Below are positions 1-4,725 of a stretch of DNA of 5,608 nucleotides, piece after piece. Location of the stretch: the NCBI GenBank assembly GCA_021781185.1, contig JAJXXI010000182.1, forward strand, positions 1 through 5,608, in the 5' to 3' direction. Under the pieces are notes generated by a model. That model did not search any database. It had not been told where the DNA came from and saw nothing but the letters and a program-made list of their open reading frames with translations. Made by a program: the position numbers and the translations under genes. Numbering within the stretch: the stretch's first letter is position 1; each line of letters begins with the position of its first letter. The stretch is from a bacterium (GTDB lineage Bacteria > Verrucomicrobiota > Verrucomicrobiia > Limisphaerales > UBA11358).

Positions 1-1
1 A

Positions 2-511
2 TGGTTCAAGTATTTGGGCGAAAAATATCCCAACAAGCCGATCATAGACGGCCAGCCGGATTCATTGCCGAAAAACGTGACGCTGGACGAATATGCCGTG
101 GCCGTGGTGCAGATTGACATTGGCGAAACGTCGCAGGAACGCGTCACCTCCGCCGTCCAGGGACTGCTGACCCGCGCTTACTACAATTTGGTGACCGGTC
201 AGGATGACCGTTATGAGAATTATCGGCGTCTGGCCACGCTCGTTTATGAGAGCTACACCTCCAAGACGTCCAAGTTTAGAGGAAACGAACGCATTCCATT
301 GCCGCCGTTCAATGACCTGAACCGGGTTGTTGTGAACCAGTTGCTGAATCCGCAGCAAGGCATGCCTTTCGCCGCCCGCGCCGTGTTGCGCACCCAGCTC
401 GGCTTGCCCGCTGAATCGGCGGCTACCAACGCGCCTGCGCCGGTCACGGTCCCCAACGCCGTAGAAAATGTTTCCACCAATTCCGCCGTGACCAACCCGC
501 CGGCGGATTGA
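2..511 (+). CDS. C-terminal part of an unrecognised protein (5' end outside window)
   Basis: The reading frame is open from the left edge (first full codon at 2, TGG) to the TGA at 509-511, giving 169 residues of a longer protein. A TTG at 14 could be read as a start, but the frame continues upstream, so I treat the gene as truncated by the window. The visible part begins with WFKYLGEKYP and has mixed charged/hydrophobic, probably helical segments (for example a Tyr/Arg-rich stretch near RAYYNLVTGQDDRYENYRR). It ends in about 35 residues rich in Ala, Pro, Thr, Asn and Val, which look like a disordered tail. No catalytic motif, transmembrane segment or family signature is recognisable to me, so I assign no function. 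The composition and the uninterrupted frame support a real gene. It is on the same strand as rimO, 103 bp upstream, with a possible terminator hairpin between them. Confidence 0.7.
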   Translation, partial: WFKYLGEKYPNKPIIDGQPDSLPKNVTLDEYAVAVVQIDIGETSQERVTSAVQGLLTRAYYNLVTGQDDRYENYRRLATLVYESYTSKTSKFRGNERIPLPPFNDLNRVVVNQLLNPQQGMPFAARAVLRTQLGLPAESAATNAPAPVTVPNAVENVSTNSAVTNPPAD

Positions 512-531
512 TTCCGGTGTGGCGAGGTGGT

Positions 532-570
532 CCCGGCGAATCTCCTTCAAGCCATGTCGCCGGGTGTTTT
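532..570 (+). terminator. Possible weak Rho-independent terminator
   Basis: An 8-bp perfect inverted repeat (CCCGGCGA at 532-539, TCGCCGGG at 557-564) encloses a 17-nt loop and is followed by TGTTTT (565-570). It sits 20 bp after the stop of the upstream gene and before rimO, where a terminator would be expected. The long loop and short T run make it a weak candidate. Confidence 0.35.
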
Positions 571-614
571 CGCAAGATTGCTTCATGGCCAGTCTCTGCT
601 AATCTCCGCCGACT

Positions 615-2324
615 GTGACCAAGAAAAATTCCAGTGAAAAGCCGTTGTGCGTCGGCCTGATTTCCCTCGGCTGCGCCAAGAATCTTGTGGATGCCGAGAT
701 CATGCTTGGCTCGCTGCTCAAAAGCGGCGTGGAGATCACCAACGATGCCGCCCGGGCGGATGCCGTCATCGTCAACACCTGCTCCTTCATTGACTCCGCG
801 CAGGAGGAGAGCGTGGACACCATTTTTGAATCCGTCGAACTGCGCGAGGCGGCGAACCGCGGCCAGGCGGTCATTGTGTCCGGCTGCCTGCCGCAGCGGT
901 TTCGCAACGAGCTGCCCAGGCTCATGCCCGAGGTGGACGCCTTCATGGGCATTGACCAAGTCGCGCAGGTGGGCGACATCGTGGGCAAAGCGCTGGAAAG
1001 CCGGGCAGGGAAGGTGGCGAATGAAAAATTAAAAATTAAAAATTCAAAAACCAAGGTGTCTGCGCGGTTGAATGAACTGGAAAAAAGCCGCGTTGCTGAC
1101 GAACACGAACACGAAAGCGCCATCCGTGGCACGGAAAAATTTGGCAAAACCAAAACCGTCGTCAGCGCCAAGGCTCCATCCTCCATCCTCCATCCTCCAT
1201 CCTCGCCGATTCTGGACGTTACCCAGCGCCCGGTTTTCATCCCCGATTTCGAGACGCCGCGCTTCCGGCTGACGCCGAAGCATTTTGCCTACGTCAAGAT
1301 TGCCGAGGGCTGCAATCATCCTTGCAGCTTCTGCATTATTCCCCGGATGCGCGGATCGCACCGCAGCCGCACGCAGGCGGACATCGTCAAGGAAGTCAAG
1401 GCGCTCATCGCCGCCGGCGTGAAAGAAATCAATTTGATTTCCCAGGACTCGACTTACTACGGCCTGGACCTGCGCCCGAACCACAGCCGCGCGATTTCGT
1501 CGCCGGAGAAGTTTTCCGCCGCCGCCAAATCACTGGCCGCCGATGCCACGACCATCTGCACGCTGCTGCGCGAACTCAACTCGCTCAAGGGCGATTTCTG
1601 GATCCGCCTGCTTTACACGCATCCGGCGCACTGGACGGATGAACTCATCCAGACCATCGCCGACTGCAAAAAGGTCGCGCGCTACGTGGACATGCCGCTC
1701 CAGCACATCCACGAAAACATGCTCGAACGGATGCGCCGCGAAACTTCGCAGCAATACATCGTGGATTTGATCCGGAAAATCCGCGCCGGCGTTCCTGGCA
1801 TCGCGTTGCGGACGACGTTCATCGTGGGCTTTCCCGGCGAAACCGAGGCCAGCTTCAACGCGCTGCTGGATTTCATCCGTGACACGAAGTTTGAGCGGCT
1901 GGGTGTTTTTGCCTATTCCAAGGAGGATGGCACGCGCGCCGGCGCCATGGCCGGCCAGCTTTCCGACAAGGCGAAACAGAAACGCCGCGAGCGGGCCATG
2001 CACGCGCAGCACAAGGTCGCCGTCGCGGTTTCAGAATCGTTCATCGGCCGGGAAATTAAAGTGCTGGTGGAAGGCGAGGCGAATGCCAGGCAGTTGCAGA
2101 GCGCGAACGTCAGCTCCTGGGAACACGGCTTGATCCGCGAAACGGACAAGCACACCAGCCAGATGAAAGGCCACTACTTCGTCGCCCGTGGCGAGGCCGA
2201 TGCACCAGACATAGATGGGCGCATTTACATTCATGCTCCACGCGGCGAAGTGCCCGTCGGCAAATTCGCCAAAGTGAAAATCATCGGCCACACGGATTAC
2301 GATTTGATTGCCGAGCCGAGATAG
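615..2324 (+). CDS. rimO: Ribosomal protein S12 methylthiotransferase RimO, with repeat-derived insertion
   Basis: RimO is a cytosolic radical-SAM enzyme that adds a methylthio group to a conserved Asp of ribosomal protein S12. The N-terminal UPF0004 domain (about residues 10-130) has the SLGCAKNLVDAE signature and the three cysteines of the auxiliary 4Fe-4S cluster (Cys20, Cys56, Cys91). The radical-SAM domain (about 220-460) has GCNHPCSFCIIPRMRG with the CxxxCxxC cysteines 233, 237 and 240, then MPLQH and TFIVGFPGET. A TRAM domain closes the protein (about 475-567). YDLIAEPR at the C terminus resembles the YDL-end of RimO rather than MiaB. At 569 residues it is far longer than the usual 430-450. 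The largest excess is residues about 133-198, a Lys/Glu-rich block encoded by tandem repeats; smaller excesses lie near 286-312 and 493-525. GTG at 615 is the first start after the in-frame TAA at 600-602. No Shine-Dalgarno motif is visible. Enzyme identity is secure; tolerance of the insertion is inferred from the intact downstream frame. Confidence 0.95.
   Translation: MTKKNSSEKPLCVGLISLGCAKNLVDAEIMLGSLLKSGVEITNDAARADAVIVNTCSFIDSAQEESVDTIFESVELREAANRGQAVIVSGCLPQRFRNELPRLMPEVDAFMGIDQVAQVGDIVGKALESRAGKVANEKLKIKNSKTKVSARLNELEKSRVADEHEHESAIRGTEKFGKTKTVVSAKAPSSILHPPSSPILDVTQRPVFIPDFETPRFRLTPKHFAYVKIAEGCNHPCSFCIIPRMRGSHRSRTQADIVKEVKALIAAGVKEINLISQDSTYYGLDLRPNHSRAISSPEKFSAAAKSLAADATTICTLLRELNSLKGDFWIRLLYTHPAHWTDELIQTIADCKKVARYVDMPLQHIHENMLERMRRETSQQYIVDLIRKIRAGVPGIALRTTFIVGFPGETEASFNALLDFIRDTKFERLGVFAYSKEDGTRAGAMAGQLSDKAKQKRRERAMHAQHKVAVAVSESFIGREIKVLVEGEANARQLQSANVSSWEHGLIRETDKHTSQMKGHYFVARGEADAPDIDGRIYIHAPRGEVPVGKFAKVKIIGHTDYDLIAEPR
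1024..1044 (+). repeat. Tandem heptamer AAAAATT x3 inside rimO
   Basis: Three perfect copies of AAAAATT occupy 1024-1030, 1031-1037 and 1038-1044, followed by CAAAAA. Read in the rimO frame they give part of EKLKIKNSK. The A/T-rich tract stands out sharply against the GC-rich rimO sequence on both sides. It marks the left part of the inserted linker. Confidence 0.9.
1101..1115 (+). repeat. Short hexamer repeat GAACAC x2.5 inside rimO
   Basis: GAACAC GAACAC GAA runs from 1101 to 1115 and encodes the E-H-E-H-E stretch (residues 163-167). It lies between the two heptamer arrays, so the whole interdomain block has simple-sequence character. On its own it is short enough to be unremarkable. Confidence 0.6.
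1174..1201 (+). repeat. Tandem heptamer CTCCATC x4 inside rimO
   Basis: Four perfect copies of CTCCATC (GATGGAG on the minus strand) run from 1174 to 1201. They encode APSSILHPPSSP around residues 187-198, just before the conserved start of the radical-SAM domain. Seven is not a multiple of three, so loss or gain of one copy would shift the rimO frame. Confidence 0.92.
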
Positions 2325-2353
2325 TGACTTGCGTCTGCGGGTTGAAGTAGTAT
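2324..2353 (+). promoter_or_regulatory. Possible sigma70-type promoter for the RelB/RelE pair
   Basis: GTGACT (2324-2329, 4/6 to TTGACA) and TAGTAT (2348-2353, 4/6 to TATAAT) are separated by 18 nt. The element begins on the last base of the rimO stop codon. A transcript starting 6-7 nt after the -10 box would begin only about 3 nt before the ATG at 2363, so the mRNA would be nearly leaderless. The boxes are imperfect, so this is tentative. Confidence 0.3.
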
Positions 2354-2362
2354 TTTTTCGGC

Positions 2363-2548
2363 ATGAGCACGGTGCAAGAAATCGAAGCCGCCATTCCGCA
2401 GCTCTCTCGCGTGGAACTGGAGAAATTCCGCGCTTGGTTCGAGGAATACGTCGAGGATCATCTGGATCTCACTGATGAGGTCAAGGCCAGGCTCGAACAG
2501 TCGCGTCAGGAAATCGCGGCGGGAAACTTCACGACGCGCCAACCCTGA
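2363..2548 (+). CDS. RelB-like antitoxin of a type II toxin-antitoxin pair
   Basis: This 61-residue acidic protein begins MSTVQEIEAAIPQLSRVEL, continues with KFRAWFEEYVEDHLD and ends near EIAAGNFTTRQP. The two parts read as amphipathic helices with a short polar tail. This is the pattern of small antitoxins paired with RelE/ParE toxins, where an N-terminal dimerising or DNA-binding part is followed by a toxin-wrapping segment ending in an 'EIAAG' type motif. Its role would be to bind and neutralise the toxin encoded 5 nt downstream and probably to repress the shared promoter. ATG at 2363 is the only reasonable start; no Shine-Dalgarno motif precedes it. It lies 38 bp after rimO on the same strand. 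Assignment rests mostly on size, composition and the partner gene, because antitoxin sequences diverge strongly. Confidence 0.75.
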   Translation: MSTVQEIEAAIPQLSRVELEKFRAWFEEYVEDHLDLTDEVKARLEQSRQEIAAGNFTTRQP

Positions 2549-2553
2549 ACCTT

Positions 2554-2817
2554 GTGGCTGCCGCGCTGCAAATCTGGTCGCCCACCTTTACCAAAGCCTT
2601 CGACAAGCTGCCGGAATCCGTCCGCTCCGACATCCAGTGCAAAGTGGGTGACCTGGGCACCCGGCTCGAACAGTTTCCCCACAAGAAGCTGGCCGGGCGG
2701 AATGAATTCAAGCTGCGGGTTGGCGACTATCGTGTGCTTTACGAATTTGATCTGAAAGCCGGGCGGATTTATCTCCATTACGTCGGTCACCGCCGCGAAA
2801 TCTACAAATACAACTAA
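2554..2817 (+). CDS. RelE/ParE-superfamily toxin (probable mRNA interferase)
   Basis: The 87-residue product has the RelE/ParE fold pattern: a helical N-terminal half (residues 8-30, WSPTFTKAFDKLPESVRSDI), a basic middle (HKKLAGRNEF, 43-52), then strands FKLRVGDYRVLYEFD (52-66) and IYLHYVGHRREIYKY (72-86). The 'LRVGDYRVLYE' and 'VGHRREIY' motifs are hallmarks of RelE-type toxins that cleave mRNA on the ribosome. Arg55, Arg60, Arg80 and Arg81 are plausible RNA-contacting residues by analogy. Start is GTG at 2554; there is no in-frame ATG upstream before the antitoxin stop. It is separated from the antitoxin by 5 nt, so the two are co-transcribed, and from the exonuclease by 2 nt. RelE (ribosome-dependent RNase) and ParE (gyrase poison) cannot be told apart with certainty from sequence alone; RelE is favoured. 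Confidence 0.88.
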   Translation: MAAALQIWSPTFTKAFDKLPESVRSDIQCKVGDLGTRLEQFPHKKLAGRNEFKLRVGDYRVLYEFDLKAGRIYLHYVGHRREIYKYN

Positions 2818-2819
2818 CC

Positions 2820-3536
2820 ATGGCCACCCTCGTATTTGACATCGAAACCTCCGCGCAACCGGTCGAAAATTTTGACGAGGCGCAGCAGGAATACCTGTTC
2901 CGCGAGACGGAGAAAATTGACGACCCCATCGCCAAGCAGGCCAAGCGCGAGGACATCACGCGGTTCATGAGCCTGTGGCCGTTCACCTCGCAGGTCGTCT
3001 GCATCGCCATGCTCAACGCCGAGACCGGTCGCGGGCAGTCCATTTTCATCGCGGAAGATTACGAGGATGCCGATGAGGCCGGCCCCGTCGAGTTTGTGCC
3101 GGTGGCGGACGAGACGGAACTGCTCACCGCGTTCTGGGACGTGGCCAAGCATTACGACAGTGTGGTCACCTTCAACGGACGCGGATTTGACGTGCCGTTC
3201 ATCTATCTGCGTTCGGCGCTCCTCAACGTGCCCATCACCAAGAAGAACTGGCTGGGCTACCGTTATGCCGTGGAGCCGCACTGCGACCTGGCGGAGCAAC
3301 TGACCTTTTACAGCGTGAGCGGACGCGACGGCGCGGCGCGGCGGTTCAACCTGGATTTTTACTGCAAGGCCTTCGGCATCGAATCACCCAAGAGCGCGGG
3401 CGTGACCGGCATGGACGTGCCCACGTTGATGGCGGCGGGAAAATACCGCGAGATTGCTGAATACTGCCTGCGCGACGTTCGCGCGACCGTGGACCTTTAC
3501 AAAATCTGGAAGGAAAGGCTGGCGGGGATAAAATGA
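2820..3536 (+). CDS. DEDDy-type 3'-5' exonuclease (RNase H-like, PolB-exonuclease family)
   Basis: This 238-residue protein is a stand-alone exonuclease domain related to the proofreading domain of family B DNA polymerases. Motif Exo I is VFDIET (Asp7, Glu9). Exo II is VVTFNGRGFDVPFI (Asn119, Asp124). Exo III is YCLRDVRATVDLY (Tyr215, Asp219), the Tyr marking the DEDDy subgroup. These four acidic residues would bind two metal ions for phosphodiester hydrolysis in the cytoplasm. CDLAE (155-159) and FNLDFYCKAFGI (176-187) are also typical of the family. No polymerase domain is attached, so it probably trims nucleic acid ends in repair or RNA/DNA turnover; substrate is unknown. ATG at 2820 falls 2 nt after the toxin stop with no Shine-Dalgarno motif, suggesting translational coupling. 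Its TGA overlaps by ATGA with the remnant ORF at 3533. Confidence 0.9.
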   Translation: MATLVFDIETSAQPVENFDEAQQEYLFRETEKIDDPIAKQAKREDITRFMSLWPFTSQVVCIAMLNAETGRGQSIFIAEDYEDADEAGPVEFVPVADETELLTAFWDVAKHYDSVVTFNGRGFDVPFIYLRSALLNVPITKKNWLGYRYAVEPHCDLAEQLTFYSVSGRDGAARRFNLDFYCKAFGIESPKSAGVTGMDVPTLMAAGKYREIAEYCLRDVRATVDLYKIWKERLAGIK

Positions 3537-3604
3537 AAGAAAAAGCCGCGCCGTTTTGGAAAATTATGGAGGACAAATCCGGTATTTCCATTCTTGCGGT
3601 GTGA
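3533..3604 (+). pseudogene. Decayed copy of the start of the downstream nucleosidase gene
   Basis: A 23-codon frame opens with ATG at 3533, overlapping the exonuclease TGA as ATGA, and closes with TGA at 3602-3604. Its product begins MKEKAAPFWKIMEDKSG and aligns without gaps to residues 9-31 of the nucleosidase at 4081, which begin LKEEAAPFQKIVAGKSG. Identity is 16/23 residues and 48/69 bases by my count, far above chance. The match starts at the ATG and stops close to the TGA; I see no similarity on either side. The residue equivalent to catalytic Glu12 is Lys here, and the N-terminal strand is absent, so the peptide cannot be an enzyme. I infer a leftover from a partial duplication when hicBA arrived between the two genes. 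A functional small peptide is possible but less likely. Confidence 0.65.
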
Positions 3605-3622
3605 AACCTGCCGCCGTAATTT
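3594..3622 (+). promoter_or_regulatory. Possible sigma70-type promoter for hicBA
   Basis: TTGCGG (3594-3599) and TAATTT (3617-3622) are separated by 17 nt. Initiation 6-7 nt after the -10 box would fall on or just before the hicB ATG at 3629, giving a leaderless mRNA, in agreement with the lack of a Shine-Dalgarno motif. The -35 box lies inside the nucleosidase remnant. This is prediction only. Confidence 0.35.
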
Positions 3623-3628
3623 GTTGCC

Positions 3629-3841
3629 ATGAAAGAATTGGTGTTTGAAGTGACGCAGGAAGAGGACGGCGGCTATTGCGCCGAGTGCCTGACGGAAAAC
3701 ATCTTTACGCAAGGCGACACTTGGGATGATGTTCGCAAAAACGTGCAGGAAGCCGTGCACGCTTTTTTCTTCGACCAGCCGCCCACGCCGCGCCGCATCC
3801 GGCTGCATCTGGTGCGCGATGAAGTTCTCGCCGCCGCATGA
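3629..3841 (+). CDS. hicB: HicB-family antitoxin (short, no DNA-binding domain)
   Basis: The 70-residue product has the partial RNase H-like HicB fold. A first strand (KELVFEVTQ, residues 2-10) is followed by a turn EEDGGYCAECLT (11-22), a GDTWDDV stretch (29-35), and the helix RKNVQEAVHAFFFD (36-49). 'DGGYxAECL...GDTxDDxxxNVQEAV' is the signature of HicB proteins, which bind HicA and block its RNA-binding surface. Many HicB proteins carry a C-terminal ribbon-helix-helix or helix-turn-helix domain for operator binding. Here the tail is only about 20 residues (PTPRRIRLHLVRDEVLAAA), so no such domain is present, and any autoregulation must work differently. The ATG at 3629 is the natural start. 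Its stop overlaps the hicA start as ATGA (3838-3841), indicating translational coupling. Confidence 0.88.
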   Translation: MKELVFEVTQEEDGGYCAECLTENIFTQGDTWDDVRKNVQEAVHAFFFDQPPTPRRIRLHLVRDEVLAAA

Positions 3842-4080
3842 AGATTCCGCGCGATTTGAGCGGCGCGCAATTGGTCAAAGTTTTGTGCCGTGATTGGAAT
3901 TATCGCGTGGTGCACCAGGAAGGCAGCCACATCATTTTGCAAACCGACTTGCCGTCGCATCAGCGGATTTCCGTTCCCAATCATAATCCAATCCGTGTCG
4001 GCACGTTGAACAGCATTGTCCGCGCGGTGAGTTTTCATAAAGGAACCGAACGCCAACAATTGCTGGATGATTTGCGTTAA
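3838..4080 (+). CDS. hicA: HicA-family toxin (mRNA interferase)
   Basis: This 80-residue basic protein matches the HicA/YcfA family, which has a small double-stranded-RNA-binding-like fold and cleaves mRNA to halt translation. The helix SGAQLVKVLCRDWNYRVV (residues 8-25) is followed by QEGSHIIL (27-34) with the catalytic His31 in the conserved GSH motif, then ISVPNHNPIRVGTLNSIVRAV (44-64), typical of the family's second half. Nothing essential seems missing, so the toxin should be active. The start ATG overlaps the hicB stop by 4 nt. Gene order is antitoxin first, the reverse of the textbook hicA-hicB order but common in environmental bacteria. The TAA at 4078-4080 is immediately followed by the ATG of the nucleosidase with zero spacing, so hicA and that gene very likely share an mRNA. 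Confidence 0.9.
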   Translation: MKIPRDLSGAQLVKVLCRDWNYRVVHQEGSHIILQTDLPSHQRISVPNHNPIRVGTLNSIVRAVSFHKGTERQQLLDDLR

Positions 4081-4725
4081 ATGTCCACGCTCATTTGCTT
4101 CGCCCTGAAAGAAGAAGCCGCGCCGTTTCAAAAAATCGTAGCGGGAAAATCCGGCATCAGCATACTCATTGTCGGCATTGGCCGCGAAAACGCGGAGAAA
4201 TCCGTGCGCAGCTTTCTGGCTGGTGAGGCGGGGATGCTCGCCCCACCCAGTCTGGTTCTTACCTGCGGTTTTGCCGGCGGATTGAATCCTGATTTGAAAC
4301 TGGGCGAGGTTGCCTTTGAAACTGTGGACGAAATCTTGCGCGCCAAGCTCCTCGCCGCCGGTGCCAAGCCGGCAATGATTCACTGCGCCGACCGCATTGC
4401 CACAACCGTCGCCGAAAAGCAGGCGCTGCGCGCAGAAACCGGCGCGGAGGCGGTGGAGATGGAATCCGCGGCGATCCAGGCCGTGTGTGCCGGACGCGGC
4501 ATTCCCTGCGCCACCGTCCGCGTGATTTCGGACACGGCGGACGAAGATTTGCCGCTGGATTTCAACGCGCTGTCCAAAGCGGACAAAAGCCTGGATTTCG
4601 GCAAGCTGGCTTGGGCCATCGCGAAGTCGCCGCGGAAAATCTGCGCGCTGATGACCCTGCAAAAGAAGACCAGCTTTGCCGCCGGCCGGCTTGCGGAGGT
4701 GCTGGTGAAAATCACTTCGCCATGA
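4081..4725 (+). CDS. Nucleoside phosphorylase / MTA-SAH nucleosidase superfamily protein
   Basis: The 214-residue protein belongs to the PNP/UDP phosphorylase superfamily, which breaks the N-glycosidic bond of purine nucleosides or of methylthioadenosine/adenosylhomocysteine. The start LICFALKEEAAPF places Glu12 at the position of the MTA/SAH nucleosidase active-site Glu. LVLTCGFAGGLNP (58-70) is the Gly-rich substrate loop. AVEMESAAIQAV (124-135) is the ribose-binding motif, and VRVISDTADEDLP (146-158) holds the presumed catalytic Asp151. Length is slightly below the usual 220-240. It also resembles hopanoid-cluster phosphorylases (HpnG type), but no hopanoid genes are visible, so the substrate stays open. 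Start ATG directly follows the hicA stop. Its first codons are duplicated in decayed form at 3533-3604. Residues 48-56 (GEAGMLAPP) sit on a GC-rich imperfect palindrome that may be an in-frame insertion. The 3' end overlaps the convergent phosphatase gene by 14 bp. Confidence 0.85.
   Translation: MSTLICFALKEEAAPFQKIVAGKSGISILIVGIGRENAEKSVRSFLAGEAGMLAPPSLVLTCGFAGGLNPDLKLGEVAFETVDEILRAKLLAAGAKPAMIHCADRIATTVAEKQALRAETGAEAVEMESAAIQAVCAGRGIPCATVRVISDTADEDLPLDFNALSKADKSLDFGKLAWAIAKSPRKICALMTLQKKTSFAAGRLAEVLVKITSP
4227..4247. repeat. GC-rich imperfect inverted repeat within the nucleosidase gene
   Basis: GGCGGGG (4227-4233) and CCCCACC (4241-4247) form a 7-bp stem around a 7-nt loop (ATGCTCG). One C-A mismatch in + strand RNA becomes a G-U pair in minus strand RNA. 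It encodes the Gly/Ala/Pro-rich stretch between the first helix and the LVLTCGF strand. It looks like a small repeat element kept in frame, but I cannot show other copies. Confidence 0.4.

Noticed and set aside
1..3. ATG at the first base as a gene start
   Set aside because: It is in a different frame from the open frame ending at 511, which continues through the left edge without needing a start here.
62..959. Long minus-strand frames opposite the first gene and the start of rimO
   Set aside because: Arg/Gly/His-rich low-quality translations with no motif, opposite genes with better coding character.
1024..1201. CRISPR-like or transposon-end repeats in rimO
   Set aside because: The repeats are contiguous heptamers without spacers, and there are no terminal inverted repeats or target duplications around them.
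3533..3604. A functional 23-residue small protein or a type I antitoxin/toxin peptide
   Set aside because: The sequence is explained by homology to residues 9-31 of the nucleosidase; it lacks a membrane segment and any other feature of a small toxin.
4081..4725. Anti-phage phosphorylase effector (as in PNP-domain defence systems such as Detocs)
   Set aside because: The protein is a single compact nucleosidase domain with no sensor, kinase or receiver partner nearby; the housekeeping MTA/SAH-type motifs fit better.
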